Position numbers and translations under genes: made by a program
In this document: piece by piece, positions 23,072 through 32,764 of the stretch
Position numbering within the stretch: position 1 is the stretch's first letter
How the letters are laid out: the number at the start of each line of letters is the position of its first letter
Notes under the pieces: model-generated
Databases searched by the model: none
The model's input: only the letters and a program-made list of their open reading frames with translations
Told to the model about the DNA's origin: nothing
From: an uncultured Lentisphaeria bacterium
GTDB taxonomy: Bacteria; Verrucomicrobiota; Lentisphaeria; Victivallales; UBA1829
Length of the DNA: 64,000 nt
Direction: 5' to 3'
NCBI GenBank assembly: GCA_905197955.1
Contig: CAJKAR010000027.1
Location: 4,823 to 68,822 of the forward strand

Positions 23072-24343
23072 TCAGCCTCCGAGTTTTTCGATGATGCTGA
23101 TCAGCGGCATGAACAGCGCAAGAACAATTCCACCGACGACCACAGCAAGAAACACAATCATCAACGGTTCAATCATGGAGGTCAGGGCGCCGACCGCATT
23201 ATCGACTTCTTCGTCATAGGTATCGGCGATCTTGTCGAGCATTTCAGGCAGCTTACCGGTCTCCTCGCCCACTTCGATCATACTGATCACCATGTCGGGG
23301 AAGATTTTCGTCGTGGCAAGAGGCCCGGCAATCGTTTCTCCTTCCTTCACTGCATCATGCACTTTCTGCACCGCAGCGGCGACCACATCGCTTCCGGAAG
23401 TCTCTTTCACGATACTCAAAGCGTTCAGAACCGGCACACCGGACCCCATCAGAGTCCCCAATGTTCGCGAGAACTTTGAAATTGACGACTTCGAAATAAT
23501 CGGCCCAAACAATGGCAGATTGTAATAGAAGACGTCCAGCGCATGCTTTCCAAACGGAGTCTTGGCAAACACCTTGTACGCGATCACAAGGCCGATGACA
23601 CAGCCGATCAGCAGAAGCAGCTGTTCCTGCATGAAACGGCTGACCCCCATGACGAACTCCGTCAAAGCAGGAAGCGGAGCACCTTCCAGGAGTTCTTTGA
23701 AGATTTTCTCAAACTTCGGCACGATGAAGATCATCAAACCGGCGGTAATCGCACCCGCAATACAGAGAACGATACACGGATACACCATCGCGGACTTCAC
23801 TTTTCCGGCGATTCGCGACGCCTTTTCCATGAAGGACGCCAGACGGTCCAGAATCACTTCCAGCTTACCGGCCGCCTCACCGGCACGCACCATGTTCAAA
23901 TACAGTTTATTGAAGGAGCGCGGATGCTGAGCCAGCGCCTCGGAAAACGTGGAACCGGCCTCGACGCCAGTGGCCACCTCGCCGATGATCTTCTTGATGA
24001 CAGGATTCTTCGCCTGCTTTTCCAGAGTTTTCAGCGACCGGATCAGAGGAAGACCGGCATTGAGAAGAATCGCCATCTGACGGGTGAAAATCGTAAGATC
24101 CTTCTGTTTGATCACCGCAGGTCCCAGAGAGATGTTCAGGTTCATCGCACTGGACTTTTTCTTCTCCTCTTTCTTGCCCGTTTCCTTTTTCTTGCTTTCG
24201 ACTTTCCGGATCTGTTTAATGGAAGTCGGGAACAAGCCCTGATCCTTCAGAAACGCGGTTACCGCTTCTTCATTAGCGGCTTCCTTCTGCCCTTTTCTCT
24301 CTTTGCCCGTGGCATCCATTGCCGCGTACTGATACAAAGGCAT
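23072..24343 (-). CDS. GspF/PilC-type inner-membrane protein for pilin assembly
   Basis: A 423-residue type II secretion/type IV pilus assembly platform protein. It has two repeated GspF cytoplasmic domains (about 90-215 and 295-415) and three membrane segments near 190-215, 240-265 and 390-415. The start MPLYQYAAMDATGKERKG is the family's usual N-terminus, and AGGAG lies before the ATG at 24343, so the longer open frame to 24481 is not used. A Lys-rich insertion (KKKETGKKEEKKKS, about 49-62) is unusual. It probably assembles pseudopilins of the kind encoded at 32.8, 51.3, 62.3 and 63.2 kb. Confidence 0.92.
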   Translation of the reverse strand: MPLYQYAAMDATGKERKGQKEAANEEAVTAFLKDQGLFPTSIKQIRKVESKKKETGKKEEKKKSSAMNLNISLGPAVIKQKDLTIFTRQMAILLNAGLPLIRSLKTLEKQAKNPVIKKIIGEVATGVEAGSTFSEALAQHPRSFNKLYLNMVRAGEAAGKLEVILDRLASFMEKASRIAGKVKSAMVYPCIVLCIAGAITAGLMIFIVPKFEKIFKELLEGAPLPALTEFVMGVSRFMQEQLLLLIGCVIGLVIAYKVFAKTPFGKHALDVFYYNLPLFGPIISKSSISKFSRTLGTLMGSGVPVLNALSIVKETSGSDVVAAAVQKVHDAVKEGETIAGPLATTKIFPDMVISMIEVGEETGKLPEMLDKIADTYDEEVDNAVGALTSMIEPLMIVFLAVVVGGIVLALFMPLISIIEKLGG

Positions 24344-24688
24344 GGTTTCATCTCCTTTCTCTGCGTTCGGGAACCGGCGGCGTCCCGTTCTGTTTTGAAA
24401 AATTACTTCGCATTCCAAACTCCCGGCGAACAGGGAAACACATTCCCCACATGCCTTCGCACGGGTAAACACAAGAGTCATCCATTGTTACGGAATATAA
24501 TAGCATGAAGAAATCGCTTTGTCCAGCCGTTCCAGCGCAAAACAGAGGGGAAAGAGAGTTTTTTTTGCAGAAAATCCCTCCCGGAAGCGCTTCCACGGGA
24601 GAAAACCGGAGTTAATTTGCTTCCAGAGGTTGAATTCATCCATTTCCGGCTGTATTCTATAAAATGAATTAATGGAGATATTTTGATT
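24344..24688. other. Divergent promoter region between gspF-like and PSP1 genes
   Basis: Contains a good plus-strand promoter, TTGAAT (24630-24635), a 17-base spacer and TATTCT (24653-24658), for the PSP1 gene. The minus-strand promoter for the gspF-like gene is not obvious. No RNA gene is evident. Confidence 0.5.
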
Positions 24689-25591
24689 ATGGAACTGCTT
24701 TATGAAATACAGGTGGACAACGGCGCACGCTATCATGCCATCGGCGATGAATCCCTGATGCTCAAACCGGAAGAATACTGCGTTGTCCGCAAGGACTTCT
24801 ATACCGACTACGCCCGCGTTATCAAAATCTGCCGCGAAGCCACCCCCGAGGATCACACGCAGGAACCGCAGGGACCGGACAAAAAAACCGAAACACCGAT
24901 CATTCAGCGCAAAGCAACCGTTGTGGATCAGAGCAAAGCACATGAAAACCTCGCCCGGGCAAAATCCGCCATGAGAACCGCCGCTCAGCATGTCGAACTG
25001 CTGCAGCTGCCCATGAAACTGATCAATGCGCATTATTCATTCGACGGCAAACTCGTCACGATCCAGTTCAGCGCCGAAGGAAGAGTCGATTTCCGGGAAC
25101 TGGTCAAGCAGCTCTCTTCCGCCCTCAATACCAGAATCGAACTGCGCCAGATCGGGGTCCGGGATGAAACCGCGGCAATCGGCGGAATCGCTCCATGCGG
25201 ACGCATCCTCTGCTGCTGTTCCTTCCTCAAGAATTTTGCGTCCATCAATGTGAAAATGGCAAAGGAGCAGGATCTGTCGCTGACGCCATCCACAATCTCG
25301 GGAGTCTGCGGAAGACTGAAATGCTGTCTGAAATATGAACACGAAGGCTATCTCGAAATGGAAAAAACCATGCCACGCCGCGGCGACTGCTGCGAATGCG
25401 TGGAAGGACGAGGACGGGTTGTGGACCGCAATCTGCTCACTCAGAAGGTGACTGTCTGTCTCGATGAGACGAACCGGACAGTCATCTGCCATCGCGATGA
25501 AGTCACCGTGGTCTATCCCGAAAAACATAAATACTCGAAAAAATCCGGAGGAGCCAACTCCGGGAAAAATGAGAAAAATTCCGAGGATTGA
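24689..25591 (+). CDS. PSP1-domain protein (RicT/YaaT-like)
   Basis: About 300 residues. The PSP1 C-terminal-type domain covers roughly 70-260, with the cysteine-rich GGIAPCGRILCCCSF segment and CGRLKCCLKYE that bind iron-sulfur clusters in Bacillus RicT. In Firmicutes RicT works with YlbF and YmcA to help RNase Y mature mRNA; partners are not seen here. ATG 24689 is 11 bases from GGAG, and a TTG at 24683 is also possible. The tail is Lys/Ser-rich and probably disordered. It is followed 18 bases later by the zinc-ribbon gene. Confidence 0.85.
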   Translation: MELLYEIQVDNGARYHAIGDESLMLKPEEYCVVRKDFYTDYARVIKICREATPEDHTQEPQGPDKKTETPIIQRKATVVDQSKAHENLARAKSAMRTAAQHVELLQLPMKLINAHYSFDGKLVTIQFSAEGRVDFRELVKQLSSALNTRIELRQIGVRDETAAIGGIAPCGRILCCCSFLKNFASINVKMAKEQDLSLTPSTISGVCGRLKCCLKYEHEGYLEMEKTMPRRGDCCECVEGRGRVVDRNLLTQKVTVCLDETNRTVICHRDEVTVVYPEKHKYSKKSGGANSGKNEKNSED

Positions 25592-25609
25592 ACAAAAAAG
25601 AGGTCCGGA

Positions 25610-25975
25610 ATGAAAGTCGGCGATCCCATTCAATGCCCGCACTGCGGCGCGGATTCCTTTCTGAAAAAAGAGTCGGTCATGGACGGCTGGACCAAAGTCG
25701 GCGAGGTGCTGAAATGCGCCTCCTGTTCCGCTGTCATCGCCAAGGTGCAGGAAGCAGAGTCCAACTCTCAAAAAGCATCTGACGCGGCGGAGCGGCTGAA
25801 AAAATTCCTCGGTGCGGAAGAGGAAAAGCCGATCCACCTCTCCCTGGATCAGGCCGACAAGCGCTTCTGCAAAGACTGTGTCAATCTGGTTCAGCATCCG
25901 TTCGTCCTGCGCTGCGCCATCGACGGTCACACGGTCAATCCAATGGATGACTGCGACCGTTTCCAGTCCAGATAA
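25610..25975 (+). CDS. Zinc-ribbon hypothetical protein
   Basis: A 121-residue protein with two cysteine clusters: CPHCG near 9-13 with CASCS near 36-40 (a zinc ribbon), and CKDCVNL near 89 with a later CAID and DDC in the C-terminal 30 residues. The middle is a Lys/Glu/Ala helix. It follows the PSP1 gene closely and precedes the GH2 gene by 31 bases. Possibly a nucleic-acid- or metal-binding partner of the PSP1 protein; that is inference from adjacency. Confidence 0.75.
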   Translation: MKVGDPIQCPHCGADSFLKKESVMDGWTKVGEVLKCASCSAVIAKVQEAESNSQKASDAAERLKKFLGAEEEKPIHLSLDQADKRFCKDCVNLVQHPFVLRCAIDGHTVNPMDDCDRFQSR

Positions 25976-26006
25976 ATCTTCCCACCTGATCAGAAGGAGG
26001 TTCGAT

Positions 26007-28388
26007 ATGCGGGAAAAAATTTCTTTCAATCGCGACTGGCGTTTTCTCGAAGGCCCTTTTGAAACAATCACTCCAACGACCAAGGCGGCCATGTATCTTT
26101 CCGCCAAAACGGAACGCCTCAAATGGGGTCCCGGAACCTACACACACAACGATATTCCGGACTGCTGGGATCTCAACGGAGAACTGCCCGCCGAACGCTG
26201 GAAGGCAGTCGATCTGCCGCACGACTACATCATCGAACGGACTCCCGATCCGATGGAACCCGGAGCTCTCGGGTTCTTCCGCTACGATGATGCATGGTAT
26301 CGAAAGCATTTTGAAGTGTCGCCGGAAGACCGGGGAAGAAGAATCGCCATCTATTTTGAAGGAATCACCGGAATCTCCGATCTCTACCTGAACGGCTGTT
26401 TTTTGAAACACAACGATGGCAGTTATGTCTCGTTTGAAGTCGATATTACCGATCTTGTCCGTTTCGACCGGGAAAATGTTCTTGCCGTTCATGTCGATCC
26501 GCGCGTTCAGGAGGGCTGGTGGTATGCAGGGGGCGGCATCTACCGGAATGTCTGGCTGGTCAAGACCGATCCCATCGCGGTGGATCTCTGGGGAGTGTTC
26601 GTTCCGGTCCGGAAGCGCGAGGGGGATTGCTGGGATGTGCCGGTTGAAGTTACTTTGCGCAATACGGGCTATGAAGAGGAATCTGTCAGGGTGCTTTGTG
26701 AAATCATCTCCCCGAAAGGGGAAAAGGTCGGAGAGATTCCGCTGGAAGGCTCCGTCCCCGCGCGGGATAAAACTCTCCTGACCGGATGCGGAACGCTTGC
26801 CTCTCCGGAGCTCTGGGATCTGGATGCACCGAATCTCTATACTCTGAAGGTAACAGTCAGCAAGCGGACCGGCGGAACATTCGAGACATGCGATCTTCTG
26901 GAACAGCGTTTCGGATTCCGCGAAATTGTCATAACGCCGGACCGCGGACTCTTCCTCAATGGAAAGAACATTAAAATCAAGGGAGTCTGCGCGCACCTCG
27001 ACTTCGGACTGACAGGAAAGGCGGTTCCAGACAATCTCTGCCGCTACAAGATGCAGCTCTGCAAAGAGATGGGCGCCAATGCGTTCCGTACCAGTCACTA
27101 TCCGCACCAGGAGGCGGTGATGGACGCCTGCGACGAACTCGGACTCCTGGTGATGGACGAAACCCGCAGATTCGAATCCAATGAAGAGGCCCTCGCCCAG
27201 ATGGAAATGCTTGTCCGGCGCGACCGCAACCGCCCGTCCGTCTTTCTCTGGTCCACCGGGAACGAGGAGATGGCGTATCACGGCATGGAACAGGGACACC
27301 GGATTCAACGCGCGCTGAGCCATGCCATCCGGAAACTCGATCCGACCAGGCCCATAACCACTGCAATGACCAATCTTCAGGATACGACCGTCGGAGCGAT
27401 CTGCGATGTCATCGGCGTCAACTACAGTTTCCGCTGCATGGAGGAAGTGCACAGCCGCTTTCCGGAAAAGCCGTTTGTCTCCAGTGAAAACTGCGCAGTC
27501 GGTTCCACACGCGGCTGGTACTGCGGAGACAGTCCCGAACGGGGACTTCTCGACGCACGCGACCGCGATCCGGGACCCGACAGTTTTCAGGTCTTCGGTC
27601 GCGAAAAAACATGGCAGTACATCATGGAGCATCCGTGGCTCGCAGGCGGATTCCAATGGGACGCTTTCGAACACCGGGGCGAGGCGGTCTGGCCCCGTCT
27701 GAGCTCCGTTTCCGGAGCACTGGATCTCTTCCTCCAGAAAAAGGACGCTTTCTATCAGAACCAGTCGCACTGGATCAAAAAGCCGATGATTCATCTGCTG
27801 CCACACTGGACGCATCCCGGATTCGAAGGAATCCCCATCTCCGTATGGGTCTATACCAACTGCGAAGAGGCGGAACTTTTCCTCAACGGGAAAAGTCTCG
27901 GAAAACAGCGCATCGAACCGTGGGGACACGCCGAATGGAAAGTTCCCTATGAACCCGGAAAACTCGAAGCAGTGGGCTTTCTCGGCGGAGAACGCAAAGT
28001 CTCCGATCTCCGGGAAACCACCGGACCGGCAGCCGCCTTGAAACTGTTGCTGGAAAATGCTCCTGTTTCCGCAAATGGAGAAGATATCGCCCTCTTCACC
28101 TGTCTGGCGATCGATGAGCAGGGACGCGAAGTGCCGAACGCATCCCCCTTTGTTCATTTCGACTGTGTCAAAGGAGGCAGAATCCTCGGAACCGGCTCCG
28201 CCAACACCGATCACGTCCCGGTCCCTGCGCCGGAACGGAGAATGTTTGCAGGACGCATCAGCATCGCTCTCAAGCCCGAACTGCCGGCAGAGGGAACAAA
28301 AGAGATCGAAACCGTTCTGATCGCCAGTGCCAATGGTCTCCGCAGTGCGGTTCTCTCCACTGTTTTCCGGGCAGCTCCGGAAGCCTGA
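26007..28388 (+). CDS. Glycoside hydrolase family 2 enzyme (beta-galactosidase-like)
   Basis: A 793-residue GH2 protein. Order: sugar-binding jelly-roll (about 1-190, with NRDWRF, VDLPHDY and GWWYAGGGIYRNVWL), immunoglobulin-like domain, TIM barrel (about 290-580, GVCAHLDFG, NAFRTSHYPHQ) and C-terminal beta domains. The acid/base Glu is in STGNEEM near 420 and the nucleophile Glu in SSENC near 494. No signal peptide, so probably cytoplasmic and acting on imported oligosaccharides. The frame is open to 25812 but the ATG at 26007 has AGGAGG seven bases upstream. Beta-galactosidase is likeliest; beta-glucuronidase or mannosidase cannot be excluded. Confidence 0.9.
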   Translation: MREKISFNRDWRFLEGPFETITPTTKAAMYLSAKTERLKWGPGTYTHNDIPDCWDLNGELPAERWKAVDLPHDYIIERTPDPMEPGALGFFRYDDAWYRKHFEVSPEDRGRRIAIYFEGITGISDLYLNGCFLKHNDGSYVSFEVDITDLVRFDRENVLAVHVDPRVQEGWWYAGGGIYRNVWLVKTDPIAVDLWGVFVPVRKREGDCWDVPVEVTLRNTGYEEESVRVLCEIISPKGEKVGEIPLEGSVPARDKTLLTGCGTLASPELWDLDAPNLYTLKVTVSKRTGGTFETCDLLEQRFGFREIVITPDRGLFLNGKNIKIKGVCAHLDFGLTGKAVPDNLCRYKMQLCKEMGANAFRTSHYPHQEAVMDACDELGLLVMDETRRFESNEEALAQMEMLVRRDRNRPSVFLWSTGNEEMAYHGMEQGHRIQRALSHAIRKLDPTRPITTAMTNLQDTTVGAICDVIGVNYSFRCMEEVHSRFPEKPFVSSENCAVGSTRGWYCGDSPERGLLDARDRDPGPDSFQVFGREKTWQYIMEHPWLAGGFQWDAFEHRGEAVWPRLSSVSGALDLFLQKKDAFYQNQSHWIKKPMIHLLPHWTHPGFEGIPISVWVYTNCEEAELFLNGKSLGKQRIEPWGHAEWKVPYEPGKLEAVGFLGGERKVSDLRETTGPAAALKLLLENAPVSANGEDIALFTCLAIDEQGREVPNASPFVHFDCVKGGRILGTGSANTDHVPVPAPERRMFAGRISIALKPELPAEGTKEIETVLIASANGLRSAVLSTVFRAAPEA

Positions 28389-28450
28389 AAAAACGGATGG
28401 GGAAAAAGTTCCGGAATCCTGTCACCAGTTCTGCAAGAATTTTCAACATC

Positions 28451-28485
28451 GCAATGCCCTCTGGAAAAATCCAGGGCGGCATTGC
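28451..28485 (+). terminator. Hairpin after the GH2 gene
   Basis: GCAATGCC and GGCATTGC pair, with CTGG/CCAG inside, giving a long stem 60 bases past the GH2 stop. There is no clear T-run on either strand, so termination is uncertain. Confidence 0.45.
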
Positions 28486-28510
28486 ATAGAACTCTCCAAG
28501 AATGAGAATC

Positions 28511-28756
28511 TCATTGGGGGAAAAAATCTTTATACATCGTCCATTCTTCTTTCCGCGACAGAAACATAAAATCAGCGATCCGATTCTCAAGATTCCCATC
28601 CATCGTTCCTGAATTGATCGGCCAAAACCGTATTCTCTCTTTTTTCATTTCGTCATCACGATCTTGAGTTCTATCATACAAGCGGAGAAGTGGTTCCATG
28701 GAATCAAGACTTTTCATTGAAATCGAAAAGACTGTTTTACGGAGCACCCTGTCCAA
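28511..28756 (-). CDS. Possible small hypothetical protein, 68-81 aa
   Basis: The frame from an internal ATG at 28717 (or a TTG at 28756) reads protein-like sequence such as LLRLYDRTQDRDDEMKKE and ends EEWTMYKDFFPQ. There is no good ribosome binding site. It may be the 3' remnant of a larger gene. The rest of the 28389-28829 gap holds only the hairpin and the fucU promoter. Confidence 0.3.
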   Translation of the reverse strand: MDRVLRKTVFSISMKSLDSMEPLLRLYDRTQDRDDEMKKERIRFWPINSGTMDGNLENRIADFMFLSRKEEWTMYKDFFPQ

Positions 28757-28776
28757 GGGCCCGCAGGAAGGGAAAT

Positions 28777-28805
28777 TTGATTTTTTCCTTTTTTCGTCCT
28801 ATATT
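28777..28805 (+). promoter_or_regulatory. Promoter of the RbsD/FucU gene
   Basis: TTGATT (28777-28782), a 17-base spacer and TATATT (28800-28805), about 30 bases before the ATG at 28836. Confidence 0.55.
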
Positions 28806-28835
28806 AATCTAAACTTCTAAAATAAGGATATGCAC

Positions 28836-29252
28836 ATGCTGAAAGGGATTTCTCCACTACTCTCTCCGGAACTGCTGAAAATTTTAAGCGAAATGGGACA
28901 TGGTGATACCATTGTCCTTTCCGATGCTCATTTTCCCTCTCATACACTGGGACCGCAAGTAGTCCGGATGGATGGCATAAAAATTCCCGATCTGCTGAAA
29001 GCGTTCATGCCGTTATGGGAACTGGATTCTTATACGGAGACCCCTTTCTGCATGATGCAGCCGCTTCTGGGAGACAAGCTGGATATGGATTATGTGAAGA
29101 GCTGTTCGGAAATTCTGGGCTGTCAGCCGACATATATTGAACGGTATGCCTTCTATGAAAAAGCAAAAAAAGCCTATGCGGTCATTCATACGGGAGAAAC
29201 GCGCCAATACGGGAATATTCTGCTGCAAAAAGGCGTTATTATTTCCGCTTGA
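28836..29252 (+). CDS. fucU: RbsD/FucU-family L-fucose mutarotase
   Basis: A 138-residue protein that interconverts alpha and beta anomers of L-fucose (FucU) or ribose (RbsD). The start MLKGISPLLSPELLKILSEMGHGD is the hallmark of the family (shown in part), with the catalytic His in GHGD near 22. I use the ATG at 28836 because AAGGA is seven bases upstream; the ATG at 28830 is too close to it. FucU rather than RbsD fits the alpha-L-fucosidase encoded at 60.5 kb. It is a single-gene unit ending in a strong hairpin. Confidence 0.85.
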   Translation: MLKGISPLLSPELLKILSEMGHGDTIVLSDAHFPSHTLGPQVVRMDGIKIPDLLKAFMPLWELDSYTETPFCMMQPLLGDKLDMDYVKSCSEILGCQPTYIERYAFYEKAKKAYAVIHTGETRQYGNILLQKGVIISA

Positions 29253-29271
29253 CCAGCGTCCGAACAAAAGA

Positions 29272-29322
29272 ACGACTTTTGAAACAGAAAACAAACCGTC
29301 TTCTTTTCAAAAGTCGTTTTTT
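29272..29322. terminator. Bidirectional terminator between fucU and the large glycosidase
   Basis: AACGACTTTTGAAA and TTTCAAAAGTCGTT are almost perfect 14-base inverted arms, with A-runs or T-runs beyond on both strands. It sits between convergent genes. Confidence 0.8.
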
Positions 29323-29339
29323 ATTGTAAGGGACTGATG

Positions 29340-32300
29340 CTATCTGACGATTTCAAAGAAGGGAGTCGCTCCGTTTGGAAGGGTCGCCGTATTAATTTCA
29401 GCGATCCAGTATTTTCCATCGCGTTTCAGCGGCAGCGGCGCACGGCGAACCCCGTTCACAGAGAGCGGATAGAGCTTGTACTCGCCATCCGCAAGGGCCA
29501 GACGCACCTGAAAGACGCCGGTCCGCATCAAAACCGGAAAACGTCCCGGATCCAGAACGGTGACGCGGTCGGAAGTCATCCGCATGCCCGTTGCGGCCTG
29601 CTCCGTAATAATCGCCAGAACCATGCGGCTCGATTCCTTCAGAGGTTTGCCGTCAACGGAAGTCAGCGCAATCGTCGAATTGAGTCCGCGCTTGAGAATC
29701 TCAAGGACCGGGAAACGCGCAGTGTTGCCTGCCAGCTGCGCCGCAGCTTCCGTCATCGGAGTGGATACGCTCAGGGAGCAGGAGGCCTGATTCAGAAGCA
29801 GTTCACCGGTATCGCTCTCGAAAATCTGCGCCTCCGGATTGCTCCGGTTTCCGGCGGGAAGAATCTGCCGGGACTTCAAGTAATCGACCGTCTTTTTTAG
29901 CGAAAACGTGCTCTTGTCCGCAGATCCGACTTCACTGAAGAAGAGCTCCATCTTTGCCTGAGATCCTCCGACAGGCGCCAGAGTCAGGCAGGAGGGCGTT
30001 CTCCGGAGATCGAATGCCGAAGTGCTTTTGAACGGAATATCCGTCACACGCAAACCGAAACCGGTCAGGAGCGAGAGCTTCGACTGTTCCGAATTCACCG
30101 CACTCTCCGGCGGACAATTCCGCAAATACGCTCTGTCATACGCCACTTCCACCCGGTTCTTCGATTTTCTGACATCGCCGCGCCCGAAAAGGCACGCCCC
30201 CAGAAACTCATTCGCCCGGTGAAGCGGCGAATCGTAGACCCGGAAGGCATCCGGACCTTTCGGCGGATTGTAGATCAGATCCGGATTCCGGTCGAGCCAC
30301 ACCGCGCCTTGATGAACAAACACTCCGCCGAAGTTCTGAAGCGCCGCATACGCAGGAAACGTCAGAGCATTCTCATACTGATACTGGTTCGCATAGCAGT
30401 GATTCTGCTCCGTCACCAGAATCGGACGATCCGCAAGGCGCGAAGCTGACGCCGTCAGGAAGTGCGGCACCGCCAGCTCAATGGAACTGCTCTGCACATA
30501 CTGCGTCCCCGCCTCTCCCCAGCCGCCTCGCGGATGGTTGAAATAGGTATTGATGGAAACCGCATCGCTGCACTCCGCACGCAGTCCGCTGTGACGAATC
30601 TGCTTGCCACAGTTGTACTGCGTCACCAGGCCCGGATATCCCAGTTTGCGAATCTCCGTCACGCACCATTTCTGAAGATCCGAAAGACAATGAAACAGAA
30701 ATTCGTTCCAGTCCCGGTTCTCCTGATTGTTCACCCAGTAGCGCTGCGGCTCCGCCAGTTTCTCAAGCGATTCAGCTTCCACAACTCCCCCCCAGGCTTT
30801 TTTCACTCCGGCAAATGACCCGTATTTTTTCATCAGAAACGCATGCCAGCGTTCCAGCAGATGCTGTTTCTGCTCCTTCGGCAGCCGCGCATAGTAGTGA
30901 ATTCCGAGTTCCAGCTCATTGCTGAATTCCATGCAGAGAATCGCAGGCTCATCCTTCCAGGCGGTTCCGGTGTAGGGATTCACATGGTTCAGAAGCTGCT
31001 TCACAAGACGCTTCCACGCGTCGCGCACCGCAGGATCGCCGATGATGAAGCGGAACCGCCCCTCTAGAGTGTCCTGACTGTTCCAATACCGTTTCCCCAG
31101 CGACCCGTAATTCAGATTGACATAAAAGTAAATCCCCTGTTTCTTCCCCTCCGCCACCAGATAATCCATGAAATCAAGCCATTTAGCCTGATACTCAAGT
31201 TCATCCCCGCTTTTCCGGTTATCCGGAATGACGCCGATCCTCAATGCGTTATATCCCTGTCTGCGCATGAGAGAACAGAACAGCGGGACATCCTTGCTGC
31301 GATCGCGTTTGATCTTCATCCGCTCGCCGATGCGGAACAGACGGTCGCATCCCCCCTCTGCAAATCCGAAAAACCGCTGCTCCACACCGGGCAGTTTTTC
31401 AAACTCCAACCCTCCGCCCGGCGAAAAGCGGATTCTTCCATATTTCCCCGCGGGCCCCGGAGCCAGAAAGCGATCCAGATCGATCGCGGAACCTTTGACC
31501 ACCTGAAGATCCGGAAAATCAGAAACCTTCCATGTGCCATCCGGCGTGAACTCGTTCATCCCAATGCCGACCTCCCTCGAGGCAAAACTCGCCGCACCGA
31601 CAATCCAGACCGAATTTCCTTTCGTGGAAAGCGTAACTGCCGCGACCTCCTTGCCCGGCAGCCGGAAGCGCGAAAGAAAAAATCCTCCTTTCCGGTCCTG
31701 CTTGACCGGTATTTCACAGACCTTCTTTGCATTGGGACCTCCGGTGATGGCAATCCAGTCCACCACATCGCGTCCGGCGACGAGCTCGTATTCCGCGTTC
31801 AGACCGTCCGCAAAATGGAAGCGGACGCTGCCGATCGGCGCCCCCCCCTTCGGGGTCCAGCAGGAGGTGTGAAGCAGATAGAAAAACTTCTGCCGCGGAT
31901 ACGGTTTCCGGAAGGGAATCCTCAACTCTTTCAGCGAGGTCCGGCAGAAACGGGAGTCAAAGGTCAGAACCGACTTTCCTCCGTTCGACGCAGGATCAAT
32001 CAATGTAAATTCCATTCCGCCAAAAGAGACCAGTGCCGGATCAATCCCGTGCAAATCCTCCTCGGGGCCCTGATCCGACCAGCCGCCCTTCCCGTCGCCG
32101 GCCTCCTCATCCGCAAAATCCCGATTCGCATAGGAGCGCAGATCCACAGGAATCACATCTTTTCCAGCGTGGAGCGGTCCTGCAAAACGATGCAGGAACG
32201 TCAGTTCCGCTGGAACACCCCCCTTCACTTTTACCGTAAACACGGCACGGGAGTCGGCAGAAGTCAGAAGACACTGCTTGCCGAACTTCACAATTCCCCG

Positions 32301-32738
32301 GTCGGAAACGGTCCTCGCGGGAAACCGCTCTCCTCCAGGATAAGTCCGGACTTTCCATCCCTGATTTCCCTGTTCCAGATCCCCGTTCGGAAGCAGTGTT
32401 CCATTCAACGCGATATTATCGAAAAAAGTACCGTAAATCAGCTGCTTCCCTTTCGAGGAGAAACTGAAAAACTGGACCGAAACAATGCCGTCCTTCTCAG
32501 GCACAAAACTGATTTTGCAAAACTCCCAGCCCCCTTCTCTGGCAGTCAGGTCAAAAGTCACGACCTTTCCATTGAGCTCGGGCTGTTTCGGAAATTTCAG
32601 ATATCGTCCTTTGCCACCCGACTCGATTTTCGCATCGTTCAGGTTCACCGATCCATGAAGATGAACTCGTCCGGAGTTCACTGCGCCAAGAGAAAAAGGC
32701 AAAAGAAGAACCGCTAGAGAATAAAATGTGATTTTCAT
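29340..32738 (-). CDS. Large secreted glycoside hydrolase, clan GH-A-like, 1132 aa
   Basis: A signal peptide (MKITFYSLAVLLLPFSLGA) leads to a beta-rich region of about 450 residues that looks like carbohydrate-binding modules. A TIM-barrel catalytic domain (about 455-870) has a GH5/GH42-like character: the likely acid/base Glu is in CMEFSNELELG near 605 and the nucleophile Glu in ILVTEQNHC near 775. Beta domains follow. The ATG at 32738 has GGGGAG eight bases upstream; the open frame to 32768 is not needed. It lies 27 bases after the pseudopilin gene on the same strand and shares a promoter region with the divergent AraC gene. Substrate unknown, probably a complex plant or host glycan. Confidence 0.8.
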   Translation of the reverse strand: MKITFYSLAVLLLPFSLGAVNSGRVHLHGSVNLNDAKIESGGKGRYLKFPKQPELNGKVVTFDLTAREGGWEFCKISFVPEKDGIVSVQFFSFSSKGKQLIYGTFFDNIALNGTLLPNGDLEQGNQGWKVRTYPGGERFPARTVSDRGIVKFGKQCLLTSADSRAVFTVKVKGGVPAELTFLHRFAGPLHAGKDVIPVDLRSYANRDFADEEAGDGKGGWSDQGPEEDLHGIDPALVSFGGMEFTLIDPASNGGKSVLTFDSRFCRTSLKELRIPFRKPYPRQKFFYLLHTSCWTPKGGAPIGSVRFHFADGLNAEYELVAGRDVVDWIAITGGPNAKKVCEIPVKQDRKGGFFLSRFRLPGKEVAAVTLSTKGNSVWIVGAASFASREVGIGMNEFTPDGTWKVSDFPDLQVVKGSAIDLDRFLAPGPAGKYGRIRFSPGGGLEFEKLPGVEQRFFGFAEGGCDRLFRIGERMKIKRDRSKDVPLFCSLMRRQGYNALRIGVIPDNRKSGDELEYQAKWLDFMDYLVAEGKKQGIYFYVNLNYGSLGKRYWNSQDTLEGRFRFIIGDPAVRDAWKRLVKQLLNHVNPYTGTAWKDEPAILCMEFSNELELGIHYYARLPKEQKQHLLERWHAFLMKKYGSFAGVKKAWGGVVEAESLEKLAEPQRYWVNNQENRDWNEFLFHCLSDLQKWCVTEIRKLGYPGLVTQYNCGKQIRHSGLRAECSDAVSINTYFNHPRGGWGEAGTQYVQSSSIELAVPHFLTASASRLADRPILVTEQNHCYANQYQYENALTFPAYAALQNFGGVFVHQGAVWLDRNPDLIYNPPKGPDAFRVYDSPLHRANEFLGACLFGRGDVRKSKNRVEVAYDRAYLRNCPPESAVNSEQSKLSLLTGFGLRVTDIPFKSTSAFDLRRTPSCLTLAPVGGSQAKMELFFSEVGSADKSTFSLKKTVDYLKSRQILPAGNRSNPEAQIFESDTGELLLNQASCSLSVSTPMTEAAAQLAGNTARFPVLEILKRGLNSTIALTSVDGKPLKESSRMVLAIITEQAATGMRMTSDRVTVLDPGRFPVLMRTGVFQVRLALADGEYKLYPLSVNGVRRAPLPLKRDGKYWIAEINTATLPNGATPFFEIVR

Positions 32739-32764
32739 GAAAAACACTCCCCTTTCATATTTTG

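Noticed and set aside
25935..28214. A 759-codon open frame on the minus strand opposite the GH2 gene
   Set aside because: It is the antisense shadow of a well-supported GH2 enzyme, with low-complexity composition and no ribosome binding site or recognisable domain.
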